Origin: Porcipelethomonas sp964621265 | GTDB taxonomy: Bacteria; Bacillota; Clostridia; Oscillospirales; Ruminococcaceae | Length of the DNA stretch: 64,000 nt | Assembly (NCBI GenBank): GCA_964621265.1 | Contig: CAZULQ010000001.1 | Location: forward strand, 174,536 to 238,535 | Direction: 5' to 3' | The notes under the pieces: generated by a model | The model's input: only the letters and a program-made list of their open reading frames with translations | Told to the model about the DNA's origin: nothing | Databases searched by the model: none | Part shown: one piece after another, positions 45,223 to 53,549 of the stretch | How positions within the stretch are numbered: the first letter of the stretch is position 1 | Layout of the letters: every line of letters begins with the position of its first letter | Made by a program: the position numbers and the translations under genes

Positions 45223-46158
45223 ATGTCATTGATATTGATTAAGACAATATTTGAAAATTTATCTAGTGGTCAGGCTTGGTCTGCTCACTTATTAGAGTAT
45301 CATCATTCGTCAAAGCATGGAACAAAATATAACTGTAGATTAATCGAATTAGAACCCAAAGGTAGACTTGACAGTTTAATTAAGGAAATTTCTAAATCAT
45401 ATACTAATGGAGGTAAAAATCGTCTTTTAAAATATTCTGACGTACGCAATTATGATGGGACTTGCAATGGTACAACTATTTATAAAATACCATATAAAAA
45501 TAGTAATGTTACAATAGATTTAGATGAACTGTTTGAAGGTATTGCCAATACAGATATCGAATGTAATCCGTTTGATATGAAGCCGAAAGCATATATACTA
45601 TGCGGACAGCTATTTATTAACAACGAGGAACATCAGATTAAATTAATTTCCATGAACTCTCCTATTACTACATTAAAAAACAGATTTCATTGCCGAAGCA
45701 ACAGATTTTGGGATATAGATAAAAATATTTTGAATCTAAGAACAACCATAAATGTCGTAATATGTGATCGTGATGTATATATGCTGGATATGTCTGGTGA
45801 AACATTATTTAACATGGAAAGAGCATATAAGCATAGGTGTACTGAAGCAGTTGATAATATCAAAAGGATTGATATTATTTCAGATATTGATAATTTCAAA
45901 ACCATAGCTACTACTGGCCACAATCCACGTAGATTTACAGCTTTTAGTAGGGAAAAGCTGAATTTGTTAGAAGTTAAAGCTAATCGAGCCAAAGTCAATG
46001 AACGATTTGGAATTCCATTGACTGATGATAAAAAATTTGATACATCGGAAAAAGTCAATGCGGAGAAACTCGTTAAAGTTTTATGCAATAAAGCAATGTG
46101 GGACATACTTGAAGACACACCTGTCGAAGTAGACGGCTCAAAAAGCTGGATGAGGTAA
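45223..46158 (+). CDS. KwaB-like DUF4868 protein (Kiwa defence)
   Basis: 311 residues. The arrangement matches DUF4868/KwaB proteins: an alpha/beta N-terminal half, then NVVICDRDVYMLDMSGETLFNMERAY (a beta-strand pair plus helix typical of the family), a basic RRFTAFSREKL helix and a C-terminal strand-helix ending DTPVEVDG. KwaB of Kiwa binds DNA and halts phage replication and late transcription together with the membrane sensor KwaA. The next gene, 6 bp on, encodes a four-helix membrane protein of KwaA size. The family call is by eye and should be confirmed by profile search. Confidence 0.65.
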   Translation: MSLILIKTIFENLSSGQAWSAHLLEYHHSSKHGTKYNCRLIELEPKGRLDSLIKEISKSYTNGGKNRLLKYSDVRNYDGTCNGTTIYKIPYKNSNVTIDLDELFEGIANTDIECNPFDMKPKAYILCGQLFINNEEHQIKLISMNSPITTLKNRFHCRSNRFWDIDKNILNLRTTINVVICDRDVYMLDMSGETLFNMERAYKHRCTEAVDNIKRIDIISDIDNFKTIATTGHNPRRFTAFSREKLNLLEVKANRAKVNERFGIPLTDDKKFDTSEKVNAEKLVKVLCNKAMWDILEDTPVEVDGSKSWMR

Positions 46159-46164
46159 AGTTAT

Positions 46165-46719
46165 ATGTCTTTTTTATTTACATTTAGTATGTTCTTTTTG
46201 TCTTTTTCTCCTCTATGGTTATCAGCTATATTAAGAAATTGTAAAAGCATTTTTATTGATAAAAGTAATCATATTACTACCGAAATAATGTTTATTACAA
46301 CAGTTTCGATTATTTGGATTGTTTCATGTATCGTACTTTACTTATATATACATAATAAAAGTAGTGGTAGCATAAATAACTATGAAATAATGAAAGCAAA
46401 GGAGTGCAAAACCATTACTTCAGATTTTTTACTGTCATATATTCTTCCTTTATTCGCTTTTGATTTTAATCAATGGAATGGAGTAATTGAATTTCTAGTA
46501 TTTTTTGTAGTATTAGCCTTTCTATGCATCAAACACAATCATCTTAGCGTTAATATAATATTGGAATTAATGAATTTTAAAATGTATGAATGTTCATTAC
46601 AGAATTGTGATAAAAAAATAATCGAAAGAATTGTTATTTCAAAGGAAACATTAACAATTAAAAACGGAAATGAAATAAGAGCGAAAAGCATTAATAACGA
46701 GTTTATACAAATGATATAG
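46165..46719 (+). CDS. KwaA-like membrane protein (Kiwa defence)
   Basis: 184 residues. Hydrophobic segments lie at about 1-22, 41-62, 88-103 and 108-125, and a soluble tail of about 50 residues ends in VISKETLTIKNGNEIR. KwaA is a four-helix membrane protein of about 190 residues that senses phage infection at the envelope. Size, topology and the adjacent KwaB-like gene support the call. In the described Kiwa operon kwaA comes before kwaB; here the order is reversed. Confidence 0.55.
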   Translation: MSFLFTFSMFFLSFSPLWLSAILRNCKSIFIDKSNHITTEIMFITTVSIIWIVSCIVLYLYIHNKSSGSINNYEIMKAKECKTITSDFLLSYILPLFAFDFNQWNGVIEFLVFFVVLAFLCIKHNHLSVNIILELMNFKMYECSLQNCDKKIIERIVISKETLTIKNGNEIRAKSINNEFIQMI

Positions 46720-46764
46720 TTACTCCTGCACTAAAAACAGTGTTATATTCGCCATACACGGGCA

Positions 46765-46834
46765 GTGGCACTCCGTGCAGGATGCCACCGTTCCTCACTG
46801 ACGTTCGTCACAGTGTCAGCCCTCTTCCGAGGGC
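46765..46834. repeat. GC-rich block of consecutive hairpins
   Basis: Three inverted repeats follow one another: GTGGCA/TGCCAC (46765-46788, with GCAC-TCC-GTGC nested), CACTG/CAGTG enclosing TGACG-TT-CGTCA (46796-46815), and GCCCTC-TTCC-GAGGGC (46819-46834). The block is much more GC-rich than the surrounding DNA. It lies in the 357-bp gap after the KwaA-like gene. No gene is seen in 46720-47076. It could be a relic end of another element, a transfer origin or a structured RNA. Confidence 0.5.
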
Positions 46835-47015
46835 GTTATCCATAGAATAAAAATAACTCCCCTAAAAAATTCCTTATATAAAGTCACGAGATACATATCA
46901 TACCATAATCACTAAAAAATATAATTTTTTTAAAATATTTCTTACTCTCTCCTACCGATACAACGAGATAACGAGACATTAACCGCATCAACCCCAAACC
47001 TCAGATGTATATTAT

Positions 47016-47060
47016 AATTCCGATAAGGTGATTCTTTCAGCCTTATCGGAATTTTGTTTT
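47016..47060 (+). terminator. Terminator-like hairpin just before the amidoligase ribosome site
   Basis: AATTCCGATAAGG pairs perfectly with CCTTATCGGAATT (13 bp) around a 12-nt loop, followed by TTGTTTTT and then ACGGAGG. It could end the defence transcript or act as an attenuator of the amidoligase operon. Confidence 0.75.
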
Positions 47061-47076
47061 TACGGAGGTTTTTGAA

Positions 47077-48171
47077 ATGGAAGAAAAATATACTTGTATC
47101 CATTGCGGAGCTGTAATCGAAGATGGTGATTATGAGCTTTTAGATGGTGAAACAATCTGTCGTGAATGTGTAGACAATTACACCTGCACATGTAATCGTT
47201 GTGGCAGATTAATCTATGATTCCGACTCCTATGGTGATGAGTACATCAATCTTTGTCAGCGTTGCTATGACAACCATTATGTACATTGCCATGCCTGTGA
47301 CACTCTTGTCTGTAACGAAGACAGCTACGAGTATGACGGCGAATATTACTGTTACGAATGCGGTGACGATGTACGCTACGAAAACAGTTCAATCAAGGAG
47401 TACAACTACAAACCAGCCCCTCTTTTCTACGGCACTGATACAATTTATTTTGGTGTTGAGCTTGAGATTGACAATGGAGGTAAAGACACTGAAAATGCTG
47501 AAACACTTCTTGAAATCGGAAATCGTACTGATGAGCATATCTACATCAAATCCGATGGTTCTCTTGATGACGGTTTTGAAATAGTAAGCCACCCAATGAC
47601 ACTTGAATATCACAAAAAATACTGCTGGCATGAGATTATGCGTAAAGCTGTTAATCTCGGCTACCGTTCACACCAGACTTCAACATGCGGTCTGCACATA
47701 CATGTAAACCGTAATGCTTTCGGAAACAACCAGGCTGATCAAGAAGAGGTTATCGCTAAAATCCTCTACTTTGTTGAAGTACACTGGAATGAGATATGTT
47801 GTTTTTCACGTCGCAAAGAATATAACTTAAACCGTTGGGCAACACGCTATGGTTTTGAAAAAACAGGTAAACAGATACTTGACAAAGCAAAAAGCAATAG
47901 TTGCGGCAGATATACTGCTGTAAACCTTTGCAATTACAGTACAATAGAGTTCCGTATGTTCCGAGGCACTTTAAAATATAATACATTTATTGCCGCATTG
48001 CAGCTCGTTTATGAGATTTGCAATGCGGCTCTTTTTATGTCTCAGGAAGAACTTGAAAAGCTGTCATGGACTGAATTTGTGAAGAGAATTGAACAACCTG
48101 AACTTATTCAGTATCTCAAGGAAAGAAGATTGTATGTAAATGATGTGGTTACAGATGAGGAGGAAATGTGA
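47077..48171 (+). CDS. Amidoligase (GCS-like COOH-NH2 ligase) with N-terminal zinc ribbons
   Basis: 364 residues. The first ~100 contain at least four CxxC-type pairs (YTCIHCG, CRECVD, CNRCGR, CQRCYD, CHACDT, CYECGD), giving tandem zinc ribbons. The Amidoligase_2 domain follows: FGVELEID, SDGSLDDGFEIVSHPM, STCGLHIHVNR, YTAVNL and TIEFRMFRGT. This family is predicted to join carboxyl and amino groups using ATP, and is found in phages and mobile elements, often beside class-II glutamine amidotransferases, as here. The substrate is unknown. Confidence 0.88.
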   Translation: MEEKYTCIHCGAVIEDGDYELLDGETICRECVDNYTCTCNRCGRLIYDSDSYGDEYINLCQRCYDNHYVHCHACDTLVCNEDSYEYDGEYYCYECGDDVRYENSSIKEYNYKPAPLFYGTDTIYFGVELEIDNGGKDTENAETLLEIGNRTDEHIYIKSDGSLDDGFEIVSHPMTLEYHKKYCWHEIMRKAVNLGYRSHQTSTCGLHIHVNRNAFGNNQADQEEVIAKILYFVEVHWNEICCFSRRKEYNLNRWATRYGFEKTGKQILDKAKSNSCGRYTAVNLCNYSTIEFRMFRGTLKYNTFIAALQLVYEICNAALFMSQEELEKLSWTEFVKRIEQPELIQYLKERRLYVNDVVTDEEEM

Positions 48172-48392
48172 TGAACAGATCAAGAATTGAGAGAACGAAA
48201 AAATTGTACCCAAAGGGAACAAGAATTCAGCTTGATTACATGGACGATTTTCGTGCAGTTCAGCCCGGCACTAACGGTACAGTCACTCATGTTGATGATA
48301 TGGGTAATATCCATACGAAATGGGATAACGGAAGAACTCTTGCTGTCTGCCCTGACATAGATATTTTCCACAAGATAAAGGAGGTGCAGTAA
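48168..48392 (+). CDS. DUF4314 family protein
   Basis: 74 residues. The KLYPKGTRIQLDYMDD start, PGTNGTVTHVDDMGNIHTKWDNG core and FHKI end are the DUF4314 pattern, a small SH3-like barrel common in Firmicutes mobile elements. It overlaps the amidoligase gene by 4 bp and ends 1 bp before the amidotransferase gene, so the three are one translational unit. Confidence 0.8.
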   Translation: MMNRSRIERTKKLYPKGTRIQLDYMDDFRAVQPGTNGTVTHVDDMGNIHTKWDNGRTLAVCPDIDIFHKIKEVQ

Positions 48393-48393
48393 T

Positions 48394-49338
48394 ATGTGTG
48401 CTATCTATGGATTTCTTGACTACGGCAAAAAGGTAAGCAACAAGGTTTTAAAAAATATCATCAAGGAGCTGTCGATTGCCGCTGAATGTCGTGGAACTGA
48501 TGCAACTGGAATCAGCTATGTAAATGACGGTGAAATCATTACTTTCAAACAGCCGAAGCCAGCCCATAAGATGAAGCTTTATTTCCCTAAAGGAACTACG
48601 GCAGTAATAGGTCACAACAGACTTACAACACAGGGCAATGAAAAGTTAAACTACAATAACCACCCTTTTGAGGGTACGACTTCACAGCATAGCTTTGCAC
48701 TCGCTCATAATGGTGTACTTTACAATGATAAGGAGGTGCGACGTGAAAAACGCTTGCCGGATACCCACATCGAAACAGATTCATATGTTGCGGCTCAGTT
48801 TCTGGAACAAGCTGAAAGTATCGATATGGATTCTGTTAAGAATATGGCGGAAGTAGTTGACGGAAGCTTTGTCTTTACGATTCTGCGTGACGACAATACA
48901 CTATTTCTTGTAAAAGGCAGTAACCCGATTACGCTGTACCACTTCCCTACTGTTGGTCTGTATGTCTATGCATCAACCACAGATATTCTGAACAAGGCGT
49001 TGAAGTCAGCAAGGTTTACAGAGCCGTTTAAGGAAGTAAGGATGATAACCGGTGACATAGTATATATCAACGCTGATGGAAAGATTTCATTTGATAACTT
49101 TGAATATATGGAAAACTACTGTCTGCGTGACTGGTATGATTACTACAACTTTACCATGTTCGATGAAGATGATGATTTGCTTTCAATCTGCAACTGCTAT
49201 GGCGTTGACAGAGAAGATGTTGAGTTTCTTTACGCCTGTGGATATACAGCTTATGAAATTGAAGAAATGCTTCTTGATACAGATTTTTTTGAAGAAACTC
49301 TCAAAGAGGCAAAAACACTTGCACAATGTGAAATATAA
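48394..49338 (+). CDS. Class II glutamine amidotransferase-like protein
   Basis: 314 residues. The N-terminal nucleophile is Cys2 in MCAIYGF, and RGTDATGISY, VIGHNRLTTQG and FALAHNGVLYNDKE are typical Ntn-type glutaminase motifs, with SFVFTILRDDNTLFLVKG closing the domain. A C-terminal ~100 residues are acidic and unassigned. No synthase domain is fused. It could supply ammonia to, or cut amide bonds made by, the amidoligase encoded upstream. Confidence 0.85.
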   Translation: MCAIYGFLDYGKKVSNKVLKNIIKELSIAAECRGTDATGISYVNDGEIITFKQPKPAHKMKLYFPKGTTAVIGHNRLTTQGNEKLNYNNHPFEGTTSQHSFALAHNGVLYNDKEVRREKRLPDTHIETDSYVAAQFLEQAESIDMDSVKNMAEVVDGSFVFTILRDDNTLFLVKGSNPITLYHFPTVGLYVYASTTDILNKALKSARFTEPFKEVRMITGDIVYINADGKISFDNFEYMENYCLRDWYDYYNFTMFDEDDDLLSICNCYGVDREDVEFLYACGYTAYEIEEMLLDTDFFEETLKEAKTLAQCEI

Positions 49339-49355
49339 AAAAGGAGGATTCCACA

Positions 49356-49466
49356 ATGAAAGAATTTTTAGCAGGACTCATTCTGACACTGGTTGTCGGA
49401 GGTATCGCAGTCGCAATCGAAACTAAAGAGAAAAAAGAGGTGAAGTACATTGCCAATAGCAATTGA
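49356..49466 (+). CDS. Small single-pass membrane peptide, 36 aa
   Basis: ATG 49356 follows AAAGGAGG by 8 nt. The peptide starts MKEFLAGLILTLVVGGIA and forms one transmembrane helix with a Lys-rich tail (KEKKEVKY). It lies between the amidotransferase and DUF1643 genes. The excellent ribosome site and membrane pattern support a real gene; the function is unknown. Confidence 0.55.
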   Translation: MKEFLAGLILTLVVGGIAVAIETKEKKEVKYIANSN

Positions 49467-49533
49467 AATGTTTCTTGCAGGTGTAGCCTGTGGAATGGAG
49501 ATACTGTCACTCATTCGCAAAAAAGACAAATAG
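49450..49533 (+). CDS. Possible second small membrane peptide, 27 aa
   Basis: TTG 49450 lies 7 nt after AGAGGTGA and overlaps the previous small gene by 17 bp. It starts MPIAIEMFLAGVACGMEILS and ends RKKDK, again a short hydrophobic helix plus basic tail. The pair resembles overlapping small hydrophobic genes of phages, but the rare start codon makes it uncertain. Confidence 0.35.
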   Translation: MPIAIEMFLAGVACGMEILSLIRKKDK

Positions 49534-49579
49534 ACTTGTGAGGCTTGGCTTTTGCTGAGCCTCTTTTTTGGAGGCAAAT

Positions 49580-50104
49580 GTGAAAACTGTAAAATCAACA
49601 ATAAAAAATGAAGCCTTGTTTTCTGATGATAACAGGCATCGCCTTCTTCTGAGAAAGAAGTGGGATAGTGAAAAGCCGTCAGCAATGATTATTATGATAA
49701 ACCCTAATTCAGCAGATGAACTCAGCTCAGATACCACTACTATGCTTGTGATGAACAATCTTCATAAGCTTGGATATGGCAGTGTGGATATCGTAAATCT
49801 GTACACTATGATTACAGGAAAGCTTCATTTCAGATTCAATTCTGATGATGATTTACTTCACCCTGATAATGATGATGTAATATACAGGTCAGCTGAAAAG
49901 TCAGACACAATAATCATCGGCTGGGGTACGGTGGGACTTCATAATATGAGGATTCGTGAAAGACAGAAAGCTGTACTTGATATGCTCAAGTCTTTCTCTG
50001 ATAAAATCTGTCAGATAAGTGAAAACGGCTGTCACCCACTGACACCGTCGATAAGAAAATACTGGGATTTAGTTCCCTATGAAACGGAGGATAACAATGA
50101 TTAA
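49580..50104 (+). CDS. DUF1643 family protein
   Basis: About 174 residues. RLLLRKKWDSEKPSAMIIMINPNSAD, with the MINPSTAD-like signature, followed by VDIVNLY and IIGWGTVG, is the DUF1643 pattern. GTG 49580 is placed 5 nt after GGAGG and is preferred over TTG 49568. The family is common in phages and islands and has no established activity. It overlaps the next gene by 8 bp. Confidence 0.8.
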   Translation: MKTVKSTIKNEALFSDDNRHRLLLRKKWDSEKPSAMIIMINPNSADELSSDTTTMLVMNNLHKLGYGSVDIVNLYTMITGKLHFRFNSDDDLLHPDNDDVIYRSAEKSDTIIIGWGTVGLHNMRIRERQKAVLDMLKSFSDKICQISENGCHPLTPSIRKYWDLVPYETEDNND

Positions 50105-50390
50105 AGTCACAAATCTTAAAGAAACAGACAACATAAAGGCTCTCATGCTGAGAGCGTATATTGCAAAGAAAATCACATCACTTATGGAAGAATACAGTGT
50201 AGATACTCTTGATGATATAGGTTGTTTTCTTGTGCTTGAAACTTCTGAAATTCAGCAGTTTTCTGTATCTGAAATGGAATTTGTTGAGGTGCTTGAAATC
50301 AGTGAAAAGACATATCTGCATGGTGTAAAAATCATTTCTGATAATTACGCTGAGGATATCTTCTACCCTGTTGAGGTGGTGAGAATATGA
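50097..50390 (+). CDS. Hypothetical protein, 97 aa
   Basis: ATG 50097 follows ACGGAGG by 6 nt. The protein is an acidic alpha/beta chain beginning MIKVTNLKETDNIKALML. No family was recognised. It overlaps DUF1643 upstream and the serine recombinase gene downstream (4 bp, ATGA), which suggests translational coupling to the recombinase. Confidence 0.6.
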   Translation: MIKVTNLKETDNIKALMLRAYIAKKITSLMEEYSVDTLDDIGCFLVLETSEIQQFSVSEMEFVEVLEISEKTYLHGVKIISDNYAEDIFYPVEVVRI

Positions 50391-51946
50391 GCTTCGCAAT
50401 ACCACGAGTAAGTTTATACGCTCGTTTCTCCAGTGATAACCAAAGAACAGAGTCAGTAGATGGACAGGTCAGGGCAATGAAAGCCTACTGTCAACAAAAG
50501 CACTGGCAAATTGTAGCTGTGTACATTGATGAAGCTAAATCTGCAACAACCGACAGACGCCCTAATTTTCAGCAGATGATTGAAGACAGTGGCAAGGGAC
50601 TTTTTGACATTGTGCTTGTTCATAAGCTGGACAGATTCAGCCGTAACAGATACGATTCTGCAATCTACAAAAGTAAGCTTAAAAAGAATAATGTCAGCAT
50701 AGCAAGTGTTCTTGAAAGAATTGATGATAGTCCTGAGTCGGTGATGATGGAAGCGATGCTTGAAGGTATGGCAGAATACTACTCAAAGAATCTTTCAAGA
50801 GAGGTCATGAAAGGTATGACGGAAACGGCTCTCCAGTGCAAACATACAGGAGGTTGTTGCCCTCTCGATTACGACCTTGACAGTAACAGGAAACTAATAA
50901 TCAATACTTACGAAGCTGAGGCTGTCAGAATAATCTTTGAGATGTTCGATAATGGACATGGGTACAGCGAAATTATCAATTACCTTAATGATAACGGATA
51001 CAAAACGAAAAAAGACTGTATCTTTGGTAAGAACAGCCTTTACGAAATCCTTGGAAATGAAAAATATACAGGTATTTTCGTATACAACAAGGCATCAGGC
51101 AAAAATCACAACCATACAAGGAATAATCACTCTTACAAAGCCTATGATGAGATTATAAGGATTGAAAACGGCTGTCCTCAGATAATCAGCAAAGAGCTTT
51201 TTGAACGTGTTCAGAAGCGTAGAGAAAACAACAAATGTAATGCCGGCAGATATCATAGCAAAGAATTCTATCTCATGACAGGTGAAATATTCTGTGGTAT
51301 CTGCGGTAAGAGAATGCAGGGAAATCTTCGCTTTTCGGGCAGAAATAAGAACAGGCTTGCAACTTACAGATGTAATACCCACCGTTCTGAATGCAAGAAT
51401 AAGGAGATGAACAAGGACTACCTTGATGTTTACATCGTTGAGTTACTAAAGGAACAGATGTTCAACAGTAAAGCTCTTCACAAAATCATTAATAAGGTGA
51501 ATACCTATATCAAAAACTATAATAACGATTATGATAAGCACTATGAAGCTGTAAAATCAGAATATGATGAAATCTGCGAAAGTCTTGCCAATATAACTGT
51601 GGCAATAGAAAAAGGGATCATTACGGAATCAATTGTAAACAGAGCTGAAAAACTTGAAGAACAGAAAAATCAGCTACAACATCAGCTTAGTGAAATGCAC
51701 CAATTTATTTCTCTCGAATATAAAGATTTTGCTTATCTGATAGGTGAATTCAAGGGCTTGAAACGTAATACAGAGGAATTCAGAACTTTCGTACAGAGGT
51801 ATGTAAATAAGATAACGGTTTTCCCCTATCACCTTGATATCGAACTTAATACAGGTCTTGGAATGGCAGATGAACTCAACACTACTGTAACCATACGACG
51901 TGGTGAACTTTATGCACTTTTCGATTCACGAGTAAAGGAAGACTAA
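50387..51946 (+). CDS. Large serine recombinase 1
   Basis: 519 residues. The N-terminal resolvase domain has YARFSSDNQ with nucleophile Ser15 and LVHKLDRFSRNRYD. A 'recombinase' domain (EAEAVRIIFEMFDNGHGYSEI), a zinc ribbon (FCGICGKRMQG ... RCNTHRSEC) and a long coiled coil (about 375-455) follow. This is a complete integrase-type architecture. It mediates site-specific integration or excision. It resembles recombinase 3 (61295) closely in the catalytic domain. The following DUF960 gene starts 1 bp later. Confidence 0.93.
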   Translation: MSFAIPRVSLYARFSSDNQRTESVDGQVRAMKAYCQQKHWQIVAVYIDEAKSATTDRRPNFQQMIEDSGKGLFDIVLVHKLDRFSRNRYDSAIYKSKLKKNNVSIASVLERIDDSPESVMMEAMLEGMAEYYSKNLSREVMKGMTETALQCKHTGGCCPLDYDLDSNRKLIINTYEAEAVRIIFEMFDNGHGYSEIINYLNDNGYKTKKDCIFGKNSLYEILGNEKYTGIFVYNKASGKNHNHTRNNHSYKAYDEIIRIENGCPQIISKELFERVQKRRENNKCNAGRYHSKEFYLMTGEIFCGICGKRMQGNLRFSGRNKNRLATYRCNTHRSECKNKEMNKDYLDVYIVELLKEQMFNSKALHKIINKVNTYIKNYNNDYDKHYEAVKSEYDEICESLANITVAIEKGIITESIVNRAEKLEEQKNQLQHQLSEMHQFISLEYKDFAYLIGEFKGLKRNTEEFRTFVQRYVNKITVFPYHLDIELNTGLGMADELNTTVTIRRGELYALFDSRVKED

Positions 51947-51947
51947 A

Positions 51948-52250
51948 ATGTTTGAAACAAGCAAAGGCAGGTACTTAACAAGAGGTGTGGATAATGAGAT
52001 ACCCCTCGCACTGCAAATGTTTCTGTGGGAGCGTATCGATGCTCTTCCGGAAGAGAGGGATTACCTGCAGGTCTTTGAGTTGTCTGAATCAGCAACAGGA
52101 CTACAAAAGATAATACACCAACAAGAAGTGCCTGAATACAGGGCTGAATATATAATTACAGAAGAGCTTACTCCAAAAGCTGTAACAGCGAAAATCTTTG
52201 TCATTGATGACGGAGATCACTGCACGATGCTTTTGGCTGAGGAGTACTGA
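51948..52250 (+). CDS. DUF960 family protein
   Basis: 100 residues. RYLTRGVDNEIPLALQMFLW, DYLQVFEL, KIIHQQEVPEY and the closing acidic strand are the DUF960 pattern, small proteins common on Clostridia mobile elements. The function is unknown. It is last in the amidoligase-recombinase operon and is followed by a terminator. Confidence 0.75.
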   Translation: MFETSKGRYLTRGVDNEIPLALQMFLWERIDALPEERDYLQVFELSESATGLQKIIHQQEVPEYRAEYIITEELTPKAVTAKIFVIDDGDHCTMLLAEEY

Positions 52251-52256
52251 AAATGC

Positions 52257-52292
52257 ACCGCAACAGACAAAACTGTTGCGGTAATTTTTTTC
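52257..52292 (+). terminator. Terminator after DUF960
   Basis: ACCGCAACAG pairs with CTGTTGCGGT around ACAAAA, followed by AATTTTTTT. Confidence 0.88.
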
Positions 52293-52690
52293 GGATCATA
52301 CAAACGGTACAGGGCATCGAAAAGGCAGGCGGATGCCGTCCGAAATATCCCCAATTTGATAAATAATATATATTTTTTCAGTAATCTTTACATTATTGAT
52401 GTGACAATGAGGGAGTGTTCACATATGTTCTTATAGTCATAAATTTTACTTTAATATCTCAAAACAGTTAGATTTTTTATGAATTTTGACAGTTGAAATT
52501 TTGGCAAAAATCGATAGTCATATTAAAAAAGGGGTAAAAAACGCTGTATAAGCAGTTTAAACAACAGGAAACATATGCCTCCTTACTTTTTTTAAATTTA
52601 TTGGTTCATTCGCTGAAATTCGCTGTAATACGCCCGCCTGTTTTGGTTAAAACAAAAATCTGTAGTTTCTTACAAAATTAATAAACTTTA

Positions 52691-52719
52691 TTGACTAATT
52701 CACGAAAAAATAGTATAAT
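52691..52719 (+). promoter_or_regulatory. Strong promoter of the replication/recombinase module
   Basis: TTGACT (52691-52696), 17 bp, TATAAT (52714-52719). The first good protein start is 53075, so the leader is about 350 nt. Region 52293-52690 shows no gene. Confidence 0.75.
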
Positions 52720-52756
52720 ATATACATAAATCAAAACAGATTTAATGATAAAAAAC

Positions 52757-53044
52757 TCTTACGTAAGATAGAATTAAGATTAAAACGGAAATAATATCTG
52801 TAATAATTTTAATCTCTTATGTGAAGAGCTTATTTTATCTACATGCACATACATATGCATATATTCTTATGAGAAAGGAGTGATGAGAACACCTCAGCGT
52901 TCTCCACCAGATGCCTATTATATATAGGTTCAATTAACAGGCGTTTCAAGTCTATCACGGGTTTGAAATAGTCAGCCTGATGGTAACTTGACAATCAAAT
53001 ATTAAACACAGATGACAGCAAGTGCCTGGTTGCACGTTCATCTG
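52757..53044 (+). promoter_or_regulatory. Structured mRNA leader with a possible leader peptide
   Basis: It contains, in order: the 12-bp palindrome TCTTACGTAAGA; AGATTAAAA/TTTTAATCT arms; CTCTT-ATGTG-AAGAG; a 14-codon ORF (52883-52927) after AAAGGAG encoding MRTPQRSPPDAYYI; alternative GCCT/AGGC/GCCTG pairings (about 52912, 52942 and 52976); and CAGATGA/TCATCTG closing GTGC/GCAC (53009-53044) just before the ribosome site at 53058. Mutually exclusive pairings and a short ORF suggest attenuation or translation-coupled control. It is a prediction from inspection only. Confidence 0.4.
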
Positions 53045-53074
53045 ATATTCTTTTACGAAAGGAAATTTTTAATT

Positions 53075-53479
53075 ATGAGTATTTTGAATATCAAGAACTT
53101 AATTTCAGAAGGCGACGAAAAGTATGTCGATCTCTCAACAGCAACCTTATCCACAACTTCAAGCACAGATGGGTGTATTACAGTTATAAACTGTGACTCC
53201 CCTCGTATGAAAATTGGTAAGGAGCTTCATTCCGACCTGCAAAATGCAGAAAGAATTGAGGTATTATTTACTGATGAAAATGTTGTGCTTATACCTGCAA
53301 GAAGTGAAAATTCCGGCATAAAACTTGGAAAATCAAACATTCTATATAATGCTGCTATTGTCAGAAAAATACAGAAGCTTGCCGGTATAGAGGAAACTCC
53401 GGGTTCCACTAAGATTGGCAGTTATCACATGCAGAAGTTTGACGAGAATACTGTTGCCGCAGTAATCAGCTTCAACTAA
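53075..53479 (+). CDS. Hypothetical protein, 134 aa
   Basis: ATG 53075 is placed after AAAGGAAA; a longer frame would run back through the leader hairpin. The protein starts MSILNIKNLISEGDEKYVD and is a mixed alpha/beta chain with a Ser/Thr-rich stretch near residues 21-32. No family was recognised. As the first gene downstream of a strong promoter and ahead of the DUF927 ATPase, it may act in control or replication of the element. Confidence 0.6.
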   Translation: MSILNIKNLISEGDEKYVDLSTATLSTTSSTDGCITVINCDSPRMKIGKELHSDLQNAERIEVLFTDENVVLIPARSENSGIKLGKSNILYNAAIVRKIQKLAGIEETPGSTKIGSYHMQKFDENTVAAVISFN

Positions 53480-53495
53480 TACGAATATAAGCCAG

Positions 53496-53525
53496 GCAGG
53501 GATAGTAGTTGTCTGCTGTTCCTGC
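53496..53525 (+). promoter_or_regulatory. Intercistronic stem-loop
   Basis: GCAGG/CCTGC with an inner AGTAG/CTGCT stem, 15 nt before the AAAGGAG site of the next gene. No U-run follows. Confidence 0.5.
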
Positions 53526-53549
53526 ACGAATATTGAAAGGAGATTTATT

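Noticed and set aside
47077..47400. Zinc-ribbon N-terminus as a separate gene
   Set aside because: The frame runs without a break into the amidoligase domain and there is no internal ribosome site, so it is one protein.
52250..53074. CRISPR array or protein genes in the long gap before 53075
   Set aside because: No regularly spaced repeats are present, and every frame is short and AT-rich apart from the 14-codon leader ORF.
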